Positions 49,518-58,641 of a stretch of DNA of 64,000 bases are shown here, piece after piece. The notes under the pieces are model-generated. The model did no database searches. It was not told the DNA's origin and saw only the letters and a program-made list of their open reading frames with translations. Location of the stretch: contig NZ_VXKQ01000008.1 of assembly GCF_008711465.1 (NCBI RefSeq), positions 1-64,000 on the forward strand, read 5' to 3'. The translations under genes were made by a program, and so were the position numbers. The DNA comes from Francisella sp. SYW-9 (lineage in GTDB: Bacteria; Pseudomonadota; Gammaproteobacteria; Francisellales; Francisellaceae). The stretch's first letter is position 1; every line of letters begins with the position of its first letter.

Positions 49518-50564
49518 ATGAGTTATAAAATATCTATAGATGCTATGGGTGGTGATAACGGTTTAAATACCACAATCCCTGCAGCTCTTGAAGCAGTAAA
49601 AAAAGACTCTAATCTACAGATTGTACTTGTTGGTGATCACCATAAAGTTAAAAGAGCTTTAGACAGATACTCAAAGGTAAAAAAAATAAAACTCCCTGTA
49701 TTACAGAGGGTAGCTATTCATCACGCTAGTGAAACCGTAGCTATGGATGAGTCCCCATCAATCGCTGTAAGAAAGAAAAAAGACTCTTCAATGAGAGTAG
49801 CTATAAACCTTGTTAAAGACGGTACTGTTGATGCTTGCGTTAGTGCTGGTAACACTGGCGCCCTAATGGCGACATCTAAGTTTGTATTAAAAACTGTAAA
49901 CGGTGTTGATCGCCCAGCTATTGTATATGCACTTCCTGCATACAATAGAGAAACTAGACAACTAAGCAAAACTTACATGCTTGATCTTGGAGCTAACGTT
50001 GTTTGTTCTTCTGAACAGCTTTTCCAGTTTGCAATAATGGGATCAATATTAGCAGCTAGTTCAAAAGGAGTTGCTGAGCCTAGAGTCTCATTACTTAATA
50101 TTGGTGAAGAAGAAATGAAAGGCTTAGACAACATTAAAAATGCTGCTAAGTTACTGCAAGGTTGTGACTTTATTAATTACCAAGGTTATATCGAAGGTAA
50201 GTACATTTTCGACGACTCTACGGATGTTATCGTTTGTGATGGTTTTGTAGGAAACGTATCATTAAAAACTATGGAAGGTAGTTTGAGACTTATCGAGTCA
50301 TTAATCAAAAAATCAATGAGAGAAACCTCTTGGTTAATGAAGGTTCCTTTAATGATGGCCTTACCATTTTTCAAAAAAATGAAAACGGGGATGAACCTTG
50401 ATAGTTTCAATGGTGCTTCACTTTTAGGCTTAACAGGGATTGTTGTGAAGAGCCATGGTAGCGCTAGCGCTAATGCGTTTGAAACAGCGATTTATGAGGC
50501 AATCAAAGAAATCAAATATAATATTCCTAAAACAATCCAAGAATCTCTAGAAAAAGTTCTTTAA
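49518..50564 (+). CDS. plsX: Phosphate acyltransferase
   Basis: Converts acyl-ACP to acyl-phosphate for phospholipid synthesis. The protein is 348 residues. Family landmarks are ISIDAMGGDNG at the start, ETVAMDESPSIAVRKKKDSSM, VSAGNTGALMA and CDGFVGNVSLKTMEG. It is a peripheral membrane protein. It follows rpmF by 93 nt and is followed by an intrinsic terminator, so it ends the yceD-rpmF-plsX transcript at least partly. Confidence 0.97.
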   Translation: MSYKISIDAMGGDNGLNTTIPAALEAVKKDSNLQIVLVGDHHKVKRALDRYSKVKKIKLPVLQRVAIHHASETVAMDESPSIAVRKKKDSSMRVAINLVKDGTVDACVSAGNTGALMATSKFVLKTVNGVDRPAIVYALPAYNRETRQLSKTYMLDLGANVVCSSEQLFQFAIMGSILAASSKGVAEPRVSLLNIGEEEMKGLDNIKNAAKLLQGCDFINYQGYIEGKYIFDDSTDVIVCDGFVGNVSLKTMEGSLRLIESLIKKSMRETSWLMKVPLMMALPFFKKMKTGMNLDSFNGASLLGLTGIVVKSHGSASANAFETAIYEAIKEIKYNIPKTIQESLEKVL

Positions 50565-50595
50565 TTTTTTTATTCATGATACAATAATTTTTGAG

Positions 50596-50636
50596 TCCTA
50601 AGCTATTTATCTGATAATTAGCTTCAGGAATTTTTT
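50596..50636 (+). terminator. Intrinsic terminator after plsX
   Basis: TCCTAAGCTA pairs with TAGCTTCAGGA (one bulged base) around a 13-nt loop, and the run TTTTTT follows one base later. The stem is strong for this AT-rich genome. It separates plsX from fabH. Confidence 0.75.
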
Positions 50637-50671
50637 GTTATTAATCTAACTAAAGTAGGTATAACTATATA

Positions 50672-51643
50672 ATGTTTTCACAAATACTAGGTACAGGAAG
50701 CTATTTACCTGAAAAAATCTTAACTAATGAAGATATAAGTAAATTTGTAGATACTTCAGATGAATGGATAAAACAGAGAGTTGGTATAGAAAGACGTCAT
50801 TGTGCAAATGAAAAAGAAACAACAAGCTATATGGCTACACAAGCAGCAAAAAAAGCTCTTGAGGCAGCCAACTTAGAAGCTAATGATATTGATACTATTA
50901 TAGTTGCTACGAGCACTGGTGATTATATCATGCCATCAACAGCATCTATGGTTCAACAGAACCTAGGAATAACAAACCTAAAAGCTCGCTGCTTTGATGT
51001 TTCTGCTGCATGTAGTGGCTTTGTCTATGCTCTTGATATTGCGAAGCAATATATAGAAAGCTCAAGTTCAAAGAACATTTTAGTAATTGGTGCTGAGAGG
51101 ATGACACGAGTTCTTGATTGGAGTGACCGATCTACATGTGTCCTTTTCGGTGATGGCGCAGGAGCAGTTGTTGTTTCAGCAAGCAAAGAACAAAAAATAC
51201 TATCATCATTATTATTTACAGATGGTTCTTGTCTTGAAATGTTAAATGTACCGAATAACCTCCCAAACACAATAGGTAGTAAGATTGGTATCGACCCCTA
51301 TATAGTTATGGAAGGAAACAAAGTTTTTAAATTCGCTGTTTCAAGACTATCATCCTTAGCCGATGAACTAATAGCAGAAGCAGGCATAGAAGCTAACGAT
51401 ATTGACTGGCTAGTTCCTCACCAAGCGAATTATAGAATACTAAACTCAACAGCAAAAAAAATAAACATGCCTATGTCTAAAGTTGTTACAACATTACAAG
51501 ATCACGGCAATACTTCTGCAGCATCTATACCTTTAGCTTTAGACTATGCTGTAAGAAACAATCAAATTAAACCCGGAGAAACAATAATTTCTGAAGCATT
51601 CGGCGCAGGATTTGTCTGGGGTGGATTTATCGCAAAAATATAA
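50672..51643 (+). CDS. fabH: 3-oxoacyl-ACP synthase III
   Basis: Starts fatty-acid synthesis by condensing acetyl-CoA with malonyl-ACP. The protein is 323 residues. The catalytic Cys is C114 in DVSAACSGFVYAL; the His is in LVPHQANYRIL and the Asn in DHGNTSAASIPLAL. The opening LGTGSYLPEKILTNED and RVGIERRH are typical. It is the first gene of the fabH-fabD-fabG run and begins 35 nt after the plsX terminator, so it needs its own promoter or readthrough. Confidence 0.97.
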   Translation: MFSQILGTGSYLPEKILTNEDISKFVDTSDEWIKQRVGIERRHCANEKETTSYMATQAAKKALEAANLEANDIDTIIVATSTGDYIMPSTASMVQQNLGITNLKARCFDVSAACSGFVYALDIAKQYIESSSSKNILVIGAERMTRVLDWSDRSTCVLFGDGAGAVVVSASKEQKILSSLLFTDGSCLEMLNVPNNLPNTIGSKIGIDPYIVMEGNKVFKFAVSRLSSLADELIAEAGIEANDIDWLVPHQANYRILNSTAKKINMPMSKVVTTLQDHGNTSAASIPLALDYAVRNNQIKPGETIISEAFGAGFVWGGFIAKI

Positions 51644-51684
51644 TCTAGCATATAACAACTTTTGTTCAATAAGGAGATTTTATT

Positions 51685-52605
51685 ATGTCAAAAATAGCTA
51701 TAGTTTTTCCAGGTCAAGGTTCACAGAAGTTAGGAATGCTTCAAGACTATTATGAAAGATTTGAAACTTTCAAAAACACTATTGACGAGGCAAAACAACA
51801 TCTTGGCTATGATCTATGGAATATCATCCAGAATGATCAAGATACTTTAAATAAGACTGAATTTACACAACCAGCGCTACTAGCTACTAGCTATGCTATT
51901 TTCAAAGTTTTAAAAGAACAAAAACCTGATCTTAATATAGAATACTTTGCTGGACACAGCCTAGGTGAATATACTGCCCTTCTAGCTGCTGGATGCATCT
52001 CATACAAAGATGCTTTACAGCTTGTATCTACAAGAGGTAAATTAATGCAAAGCGCAGTTACTGATAAAGACTGTGCTATGAGTGCCGTACTAGGATTATC
52101 AAATGAAGATGTAATCCAAGCATGCAAAGAAGCTTCTGATGCTGGAGTAGTTGAAGCTGCCAACTTCAACTCAACTGGCCAAGTTGTAATCTCTGGTGAA
52201 AAAATAGCTATAGAAAAAGCTAATGTTATAGCTAAAGAAAAAGGTGCTAAACGTGCTCAAATATTAGCAGTTAGCGTACCTTCACACTGCTCATTAATGA
52301 AAAATGCAGCTGATAAGTTTGAAGCTGAATTAAATAAAGTAGAATTTAGAAAACCTACTACAGCTGTTGTACAAAACTTTGATGCGAAATCACACAGTAA
52401 TCCTTCAGAAATAAAGTCAGCAGTAATTAAGCAATTATATAAGCCTGTATTATGGACACAATCAGTAGAAGAGCTAGCTAGTCTTGGTGTCTCTGAAGTT
52501 ATTGAGTGTGGACCAAATAAAGTATTATGCGGACTTATAAAGAGAATAGATAAATCTCTAACTATCAAAGATACAAACACAGTAGACAGTTTAGAAAACA
52601 TTTAA
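51685..52605 (+). CDS. fabD: Malonyl-CoA:ACP transacylase
   Basis: Loads malonyl groups on ACP. The protein is 306 residues. It begins IAIVFPGQGSQKLGM and has the nucleophile motif GHSLGEYTAL with S92, while the catalytic His is in SVPSHCSLM. The QPALLATSYA and GPNKVLCGLIKRI segments are standard. A strong AAGGAGA ribosome binding site precedes the ATG. It sits between fabH (41 nt) and fabG (13 nt). Confidence 0.97.
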   Translation: MSKIAIVFPGQGSQKLGMLQDYYERFETFKNTIDEAKQHLGYDLWNIIQNDQDTLNKTEFTQPALLATSYAIFKVLKEQKPDLNIEYFAGHSLGEYTALLAAGCISYKDALQLVSTRGKLMQSAVTDKDCAMSAVLGLSNEDVIQACKEASDAGVVEAANFNSTGQVVISGEKIAIEKANVIAKEKGAKRAQILAVSVPSHCSLMKNAADKFEAELNKVEFRKPTTAVVQNFDAKSHSNPSEIKSAVIKQLYKPVLWTQSVEELASLGVSEVIECGPNKVLCGLIKRIDKSLTIKDTNTVDSLENI

Positions 52606-52618
52606 ATAGGAGATATAA

Positions 52619-53362
52619 ATGTCTTTAAATGAAAAAGTTGTATTAGTAACAGGTGCTAGTCGTGGAATTGGTTTTGAAGTTGCAAATACATTAGCAAGTA
52701 AAGGTGCTACAGTTATAGGAACAGCTACTACTCAAGCATCAACTGAAAAATTTGAAAAGTCAATGTCTGATAAAGGCTATAATGCCAAAGGCATGGTTCT
52801 AAATATTTCTGATACTGACAGCATTAAAGATTTTTTTGCTCAAGTTAAAGCAGAAAAGCTAGCAATAGATGTACTAGTAAATAATGCTGGTATTACTCGT
52901 GATAATTTGATGATGAGAATGTCTGAAGAAGAGTGGAATGCCGTTATTAATACCAACCTTAGCTCTATTTTCCGTATGACAAAAGAATGTATCCGTGGAA
53001 TGATGAAAAAAAGGTGGGGAAGAATTATTTCTATTGGTTCAGTAGTTGCCTCAGCAGGTAACCCTGGACAATCTAACTACTGTGCAGCTAAAGCTGGTGT
53101 AATTGGTTTTTCAAAATCATTAGCGTATGAAGTTGCTACTAGGAACATAACTGTCAATGTTGTAGCCCCAGGTTTCATCGCAACAGATATGACTGACAAA
53201 CTGACAGATGAGCAAAAATCATTTATTGCAACTAAGATACCATCAGGCCAAATGGGTGAGCCAAAAGATATAGCTGCTACTGTTGCATTTCTAGCTTCAG
53301 AAGATGCAAGATATATCACTGGCCAAACACTTCATGTCAATGGTGGCATGTATATGGCTTAA
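52619..53362 (+). CDS. fabG: 3-oxoacyl-ACP reductase
   Basis: NADPH-linked short-chain dehydrogenase of 247 residues acting in the elongation cycle. The cofactor motif is VTGASRGIGFEVA, the NNAGITRDNLMMRM segment is characteristic of FabG, and the catalytic Ser-Tyr-Lys lies in SIGSVV and SNYCAAKAG. The end YITGQTLHVNGGMYM is canonical. The TAGGAGATATAA ribosome binding site lies in the 13 nt after fabD. It is followed by an acpP promoter. Confidence 0.97.
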   Translation: MSLNEKVVLVTGASRGIGFEVANTLASKGATVIGTATTQASTEKFEKSMSDKGYNAKGMVLNISDTDSIKDFFAQVKAEKLAIDVLVNNAGITRDNLMMRMSEEEWNAVINTNLSSIFRMTKECIRGMMKKRWGRIISIGSVVASAGNPGQSNYCAAKAGVIGFSKSLAYEVATRNITVNVVAPGFIATDMTDKLTDEQKSFIATKIPSGQMGEPKDIAATVAFLASEDARYITGQTLHVNGGMYMA

Positions 53363-53376
53363 TTTTTGGAAAATTA

Positions 53377-53405
53377 TTGCAAAAATGAATAAAAAATAAT
53401 ATTAT
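53377..53405 (+). promoter_or_regulatory. Candidate acpP promoter
   Basis: TTGCAA (5/6) and TATTAT (5/6) are separated by exactly 17 nt within the 99-nt fabG-acpP gap. It would give a leader of about 50 nt and extra acpP transcription, which is expected for a very abundant protein. Confidence 0.55.
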
Positions 53406-53461
53406 TAGAAATGAATACAAATTTTCAATTTTTAAAACAAAAATAAGAAGGAAAAAATAAC

Positions 53462-53704
53462 ATGAGCGCAAACGAAGTATATGCTAAAGTAAACTCTATC
53501 ATTGTTGAGCAACTAGGTGTTAAAGAAGAAGATCTTAAACCAGAAGCTTCTTTCATTGATGACTTAGGTGCAGACTCTCTAGATACTGTTGAATTAGTTA
53601 TGGCTCTAGAAGAAGAATTCGACACTGAAATTCCAGATGAAGATGCTGAGAAAATCAGAACTGTTAAAGATGTTTACGACTATATCGACTCTAAAGTAAA
53701 CTAA
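53462..53704 (+). CDS. acpP: Acyl carrier protein
   Basis: An 80-residue acidic helical carrier. The phosphopantetheine attachment serine is S39 in [21 protein letters not shown]. The following [17 protein letters not shown] is a typical helix III/IV region. Codon use looks like a highly expressed gene, and AGAAGGA precedes the ATG. It has its own candidate promoter upstream and a hairpin terminator downstream. Confidence 0.98.
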   Translation: MSANEVYAKVNSIIVEQLGVKEEDLKPEASFIDDLGADSLDTVELVMALEEEFDTEIPDEDAEKIRTVKDVYDYIDSKVN

Positions 53705-53718
53705 TCTAAAATTATCCC

Positions 53719-53754
53719 AAAGTCTGTACGGGTTTTAGATAATCCGTGCTTTTT
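53719..53754 (+). terminator. Candidate terminator/attenuator after acpP
   Basis: GTACGGG pairs with TCCGTGC (seven pairs, two G-T) around a 10-nt loop. TTTTT follows directly. Some readthrough into fabF is likely because fabF starts only 32 nt later. Confidence 0.5.
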
Positions 53755-53785
53755 CTAAAAGTATATAAACAGGTTAATTTAAATT

Positions 53786-55045
53786 ATGAAATCTAATCGT
53801 AGAGTAGTTGTTACTGGTCTTGGTATGGTAACGCCTTTAGGAAATGATGTCCCTACGACTTGGGCTAATATTCTAGCTGGGAAAAGTGGTGTAGAAACTA
53901 TTACTAGTTTTGATACTCCAGCTCCAGATATTAGCGAGTTTAAAGTTAGATTTGCAGCAAGAATCAAAGGTTTTGATGTAAATGCGCTTGTAGGGAAAAA
54001 AGATGCTAAAAGAGTAGATCCTTTCTGCTACTATGGTATCGCAGCAGCTAATGAAGCTTTGAAAGATGCTGGTATAGATAAAGTATCTGAAGAAGACTCT
54101 TATAAATTTGGAGTTTGTGTTAGTTCTGGAATCGGCGGTATAGAAACTTTAGAGGCTACTAAGGCAACTATAGATAAAAAAGGACCATCAAAGATTTCTC
54201 CTTTTTGTATACCTTCATCTATTATAAACATGCTTTCAGGGATTATATCTATAAATCATGGTTTAAGAGGTCCTAACGTACCAATCGTTACAGCATGTAC
54301 TACTGGTACTCATAACATTGGGATGGCAGCTAGATTAATTGCTAGTGGCGATGCTGACGCTATGCTGGCAGGTGGTTCTGAGAAAGCTAGTAATGCTATC
54401 GGTATGGGTGGTTTTGCTGCTGCTAGAGCATTATCTACTAGAAATGATGATCCACAAGGTGCATCTCGTCCATGGGACAAAGATAGAGATGGATTTGTCT
54501 TAGGTGATGGTTCTGGTGTGGTTGTTCTAGAAGAATATGAAAAAGCTAAGGCACGTGGTGCTAAAATCTACGCTGAAGTTGTAGGTTTTGGTATGTCTGC
54601 TGATGGTTACCATATGACTATGCCATATGCAGCTGGTCAAGAAAGATGTGTGCAAAATGCTCTAGCAGATGCTGATCTTGATAAAAACCCAGATGCTATT
54701 GACTATGTTAATGCTCATGGTACTTCAACTCCTTTAGGCGATGTTCAAGAAAGCCAAGTTGTTGAGAAAATGATTGGTCAATATAGAAAAGATCTTGTAA
54801 TGAGCTCTACTAAATCTATGACTGGACATTTACTTGGTGCAGCAGGTGCAATAGAGTCTATCTTTAGTGTTCTTGCGATAAGAGACCAAGTAGCTCCACC
54901 TACAATCAATCTACAAAACTTAGATGATGGCTGTAATTTAGATTATGCTGCCAATGCAGCTAAGAAAATGAAAATAGATTATGTACTTAATAACTCTTTT
55001 GGATTTGGTGGTACAAATGGTTCTGTAATTTTCAAAAAAATCTAA
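53786..55045 (+). CDS. fabF: 3-oxoacyl-ACP synthase II
   Basis: Elongating condensing enzyme, 419 residues. The catalytic triad is C171 (VTACTTGTHNIG) with His residues in NAHGTSTPLGD and SMTGHLLGAAG. The opening RRVVVTGLGMVTPLGNDV and the end NNSFGFGGTNGSVIFKK are diagnostic. It follows acpP by 81 nt and is closed by a strong intrinsic terminator, which ends the fatty-acid cluster. Confidence 0.98.
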   Translation: MKSNRRVVVTGLGMVTPLGNDVPTTWANILAGKSGVETITSFDTPAPDISEFKVRFAARIKGFDVNALVGKKDAKRVDPFCYYGIAAANEALKDAGIDKVSEEDSYKFGVCVSSGIGGIETLEATKATIDKKGPSKISPFCIPSSIINMLSGIISINHGLRGPNVPIVTACTTGTHNIGMAARLIASGDADAMLAGGSEKASNAIGMGGFAAARALSTRNDDPQGASRPWDKDRDGFVLGDGSGVVVLEEYEKAKARGAKIYAEVVGFGMSADGYHMTMPYAAGQERCVQNALADADLDKNPDAIDYVNAHGTSTPLGDVQESQVVEKMIGQYRKDLVMSSTKSMTGHLLGAAGAIESIFSVLAIRDQVAPPTINLQNLDDGCNLDYAANAAKKMKIDYVLNNSFGFGGTNGSVIFKKI

Positions 55046-55074
55046 TATCTATCTTAATTATTATAATAACTTTT

Positions 55075-55098
55075 AAAGCCACATTAGTGGCTTTTTTT
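55075..55098 (+). terminator. Intrinsic terminator after fabF
   Basis: AAAGCCAC and GTGGCTTT form a perfect 8-bp stem with loop ATTA, running into an uninterrupted T tract through 55098. Confidence 0.9.
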
Positions 55099-55115
55099 AT
55101 ACCTAGGAGAAAAAA

Positions 55116-55391
55116 ATGCATATTCATATTATTGATCTACAATATTTAGTGGAAGAAAGTGAAGTAGCAAAAATTAGACCATCTCATAGAGACTTCTTAG
55201 ATATTGGCTACAGTAAAGGTATATTTCTAGCATCAGGGCCAAAAATACCTAAAACTGGAGGAATTATATTGGCTTTAGGGAATATAGATGAGATTAAAGA
55301 ATTTATTAAAAATGATCCGTTTTATATAAATAATATTGCTAAATATAGTTTTAGCAGTTTTGATGCTGTTAAACATGCAATTAAGGTTTAA
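55116..55391 (+). CDS. YciI family protein
   Basis: A 91-residue protein of the YCII-related alpha/beta-barrel dimer family. Features are the conserved pattern RPSHRDFLDIGYSKGIFLASGPKIPKTGGIILA, with the RP-x-H-x-x-F motif whose His-Asp pair marks the putative active site. The EIKEFIKNDPFYINNIA segment is also typical. The reaction is unknown for most members. AGGAGA precedes the ATG, and the gene comes directly after the fabF terminator. Its end overlaps the convergent mnmD gene by 11 nt. Confidence 0.92.
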   Translation: MHIHIIDLQYLVEESEVAKIRPSHRDFLDIGYSKGIFLASGPKIPKTGGIILALGNIDEIKEFIKNDPFYINNIAKYSFSSFDAVKHAIKV

Positions 55392-56067
55392 AAAAACCAT
55401 ACATCATTTCTCTTTTCTTGCCAAACCCTGTATCTTTTTTTACTTCAAAACCATACTTCTGCAATTTTTTTCGTACTAAAGAGCTTGCTGTAAAAGTTGC
55501 AAATGAAGAATTTGATTTAGAACGTAAAGCCATATTTTTGAACAAAATATCATTCCACATCGCAATATTCCTAGCAGGTGTAAATCCATCTAGAAACCAT
55601 GAATCTACTTTAGAAAATCTATATTGCCCAATATTATTAACATCATCTATAATTAGCTTTAATGTTACATTCTCAAAACTAATTATATTTAAACCTTTTT
55701 GAGGCTTATATTGCTCTAGAAATTTTTCATAGTTATTTAATTGTTCAAAGCTATTTAATACTTTTGATGTATTTTCTAAATCCATAGGATATTTTTCAAA
55801 TGAGACAAACTCTAACTGAGCATCTTTAGGGGCGACTTTTTGCCAAAGATTAAGTGTTAAAGTAAAATTAAGCCCAGCACCAAAACCAGTCTCACAAATA
55901 CAAAATTTTTGCTTAGTACTTAGGGATTTAAACTTATGCTCTAAAAAATTATGTTCTAAGAAGTTATAAGTACTCTCCTCTACCCCAGAATCACTAGAAA
56001 AATAAAAATCATCAAAAATATCTGACTTTGGAGTGTTTTTCTCCCAGATTACTTTTGCAAAATCCAT
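55381..56067 (-). CDS. mnmD: tRNA (mnm5s2U34) methyltransferase, MnmD type
   Basis: A 228-residue SAM-dependent methyltransferase matching the N-terminal half of E. coli MnmC, without the FAD oxidase half. The SAM motif is CETGFGAGLNFTLTL, and the DUF752 signature is DSWFLDGFTPARNIAMWNDILF, followed by FATFTASSLVRKKLQKYGFEVKKDTGFGKKREMM. It would complete mnm5 modification at tRNA wobble uridine (including tRNA-Lys TTT, present in this window). Whether a separate MnmC(o) gene exists elsewhere cannot be seen. Confidence 0.9.
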   Translation of the reverse strand: MDFAKVIWEKNTPKSDIFDDFYFSSDSGVEESTYNFLEHNFLEHKFKSLSTKQKFCICETGFGAGLNFTLTLNLWQKVAPKDAQLEFVSFEKYPMDLENTSKVLNSFEQLNNYEKFLEQYKPQKGLNIISFENVTLKLIIDDVNNIGQYRFSKVDSWFLDGFTPARNIAMWNDILFKNMALRSKSNSSFATFTASSLVRKKLQKYGFEVKKDTGFGKKREMMYGFFKP

Positions 56068-56187
56068 AAAATATAGTCCTATCTAAAATATAAAAGAATT
56101 TCCTTAGCAGAATACTAAGCAAGCCTCTTGCTAAAAACAAGCGCATGTGCAAAAATAATGTTTTGATATCACTTGTCTAAAGCCACA

Positions 56188-57390
56188 ATGGAAAATACAG
56201 TAGAAAATACAACGTCTCTAAAAAATAAACTATTAATAACATTAATTTGCTATCTTTGTTACTTTTATACAGCTAATGTTGTTCTTGTAACAGGATCTGT
56301 AATGAGGCCTCTATCTAAATATTTTCATGATAGTAATATTGGTTTTGCATTTACTTTTATTAATGTAGCAATGTGGTTTGCTATACTAGTGATCGGTTTT
56401 CTAATGACTAAGTTTTCAATAAAACTATTACTTATAGCAGCTGTTGCAATTGGTGTTATATCATCATTGATTACAAGCCTACTGCCTTCAATGTTTACAT
56501 TAAAAATACTTTTAACTAGTGTAGGTATAACTGGAGGTCTATTCATGGCTATCGGTAGTTATATGATCGTACGAATCTATAATGACCATAAAATAAGAGC
56601 TATGAATGTAATTTTTACAGACTTCTTTTTTAGTTTTGGTGGCGCTTTAACACCAATCTTTGCAGCATATTTAATAACACAAAACTTCCAGTGGTATACG
56701 ATATATCTGATTTTACAGATCACTGCGATTATTATATTAATACTTTCAGCTTTTGCTGACTTCACAATATTAAATAGACATAAAATAGCTCAAACCACTA
56801 AATCAAAACTAAGCTTTTCAACATGGAACTTTAGTTTATATTGTATAGCTTTTGCAGCATTTTTATTTTTACTAGCGCAATTAACTATGACTAGTTATGC
56901 GCAAACTTATTTCCAAGAAATCTTAGGCTGGGGAACTATTGATGCAAACAAACCATTATCATATTTCTGGATGGCACAATGTATTGGCTTATTCATAAGC
57001 CCTCTAATAACAAGAGTTGTTCCTTTAAAATATATCTTACCAACATTTATGCTTGTTGGATTAGTTGCTTTGTCTTGTATCCTTTACATACCAAATATGG
57101 ATATCGTATTAAAGTCTGCGATAGTTTTTGGGTTATTTAACTGTTATATTTATGCTGGATTATTAGCTTATGGAACTTTTCAAATTGAGAATGCTCCTCC
57201 TACACTAATAACAACTATCCTACTCTTTGGTACGACTGGTACTGCCCTTTCAACAACTACAGGAGCATTTATCAATAAATATTTTGGTCTAACAAGTGTA
57301 ATGCACGCTGTGATAGCTTTTTATGTACTATCTTTTATACTTGTTATATTGGCTGTTATTTTTTCTAAAGAACAAAAAAAAGCTATTTAA
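56188..57390 (+). CDS. tsgA: MFS transporter, TsgA-like
   Basis: About 400 residues and 12 hydrophobic segments. The opening LICYLCYFYTANVVLVTGSVMRPLSKYF and NIGFAFTFINVAMWFAILVIGFLM resemble enterobacterial TsgA, an MFS protein of unclear substrate. An in-frame TTG lies 15 nt upstream, but the ATG at 56188 is preferred; neither has a good ribosome binding site. It is divergent from mnmD. The 114 nt after it carry no ORF. Confidence 0.82.
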   Translation: MENTVENTTSLKNKLLITLICYLCYFYTANVVLVTGSVMRPLSKYFHDSNIGFAFTFINVAMWFAILVIGFLMTKFSIKLLLIAAVAIGVISSLITSLLPSMFTLKILLTSVGITGGLFMAIGSYMIVRIYNDHKIRAMNVIFTDFFFSFGGALTPIFAAYLITQNFQWYTIYLILQITAIIILILSAFADFTILNRHKIAQTTKSKLSFSTWNFSLYCIAFAAFLFLLAQLTMTSYAQTYFQEILGWGTIDANKPLSYFWMAQCIGLFISPLITRVVPLKYILPTFMLVGLVALSCILYIPNMDIVLKSAIVFGLFNCYIYAGLLAYGTFQIENAPPTLITTILLFGTTGTALSTTTGAFINKYFGLTSVMHAVIAFYVLSFILVILAVIFSKEQKKAI

Positions 57391-57504
57391 AAAATATCCA
57401 TTATTAATTTTCCTAATAAGACATATCAATTGTTTTAGTTATCAACTTATATAAAAACACTGTATAGTTTATCCAAGATTATCAACAACTATAGAGTAAC
57501 TATT

Positions 57505-58557
57505 ATGAAAAACTACTTTACACAAAGTATGATCCTTGGTGTATTTTTAGTAGCTATACTTGCTGGTATAGCATACTTTATTGCTAAAATTCCAATGATA
57601 GAGAATCTCGGGATTAGTCCTTTAATTATAGGTATTGTTCTAGGTATGGCTTTAACACATACTCCAGCAGCTAAAATAATACATCAATGGAAAGAAGGCA
57701 TAGTTTTTAGTGCTAAAAAGATACTTAGATTTGCAATTATCTTTTATGGTTTTAACTTAACTTTTCAACTTATAGCATCAGTCGGTTTAGCAGGACTATC
57801 TGTTTCTATAATTATGCTAGTTTCTACATTACTAATAGGTATTTTTCTAGGTACTAGAGTCTTTGGACTAGATAGAGATAGTTCTATCTTAGTTGCAGCT
57901 GGTAGTGCTGTATGTGGCGCTGCTGCTGTATTAGCAACTGAAGGCACACTAAAATCAGAACCATATAAAGCAGCTATGGCTGTAGGTACCGTTGTTCTAT
58001 TTGGTACAACTGCAATGTTTCTATACCCTATCTTAATGAAAGCAGGCCTTTTAGGCCATATGAGTGATACTCAATATGGTATATTCGCTGGTGGCTCTAT
58101 TCATGAGGTTGCTCAGGTTGTAGCAGCTGGAAGTGGTGTTAGCGCTCATGCTGAAGAAGTAGCAGTAACTGTTAAAATGATACGTGTAATGATGCTAGCT
58201 CCGATGCTAATTGTTATTGGCATATGGTTAGCAAAATCTGCTGCTAAAGCTACTGGTAAAATTGGTACTCGACCAGAAAAAGGTTCTATCAAAAAAATAA
58301 TCCCATGGTTTGCTATAGGTTTTATCATTGTTGCTGGATTTAACTCTTTAGATCTATTACCTGTAGCAACTGTAAGTAGTATTAGACTAGCTGACCAATT
58401 TTTATTAGCTATGGCAATGACAGCTTTAGGATTAGAAACACATGTATCTAAATTTATCCAAGCAGGAATCAAACCTTTAGTATTAGCTCTAATACTATTT
58501 GCATGGTTATTCTTTGGTGGCATAGCTATCACATATGGCGTAACTAGCATAATATAG
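57505..58557 (+). CDS. YeiH family putative sulfate exporter (UPF0324)
   Basis: A 350-residue membrane protein with about 10 hydrophobic segments. Family landmarks are GISPLIIGIVLGMALTHTP, KKILRFAIIFYGFNLTF, GSAVCGAAAVLATEGTLKS and GGSIHEVAQVVAAG, then FLLAMAMTALGLETHVSKF. The sulfate-export label is a family annotation with little direct support. No neighbour suggests a pathway. The start is the only ATG near the first segment. Confidence 0.88.
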   Translation: MKNYFTQSMILGVFLVAILAGIAYFIAKIPMIENLGISPLIIGIVLGMALTHTPAAKIIHQWKEGIVFSAKKILRFAIIFYGFNLTFQLIASVGLAGLSVSIIMLVSTLLIGIFLGTRVFGLDRDSSILVAAGSAVCGAAAVLATEGTLKSEPYKAAMAVGTVVLFGTTAMFLYPILMKAGLLGHMSDTQYGIFAGGSIHEVAQVVAAGSGVSAHAEEVAVTVKMIRVMMLAPMLIVIGIWLAKSAAKATGKIGTRPEKGSIKKIIPWFAIGFIIVAGFNSLDLLPVATVSSIRLADQFLLAMAMTALGLETHVSKFIQAGIKPLVLALILFAWLFFGGIAITYGVTSII

Positions 58558-58641
58558 TATCTTATTTACCTAAAGCTATCCTATTTTGTTATTAAATAAT
58601 GTATCATATAAAAAAATAATTATTATTACAAAATCTCTACT

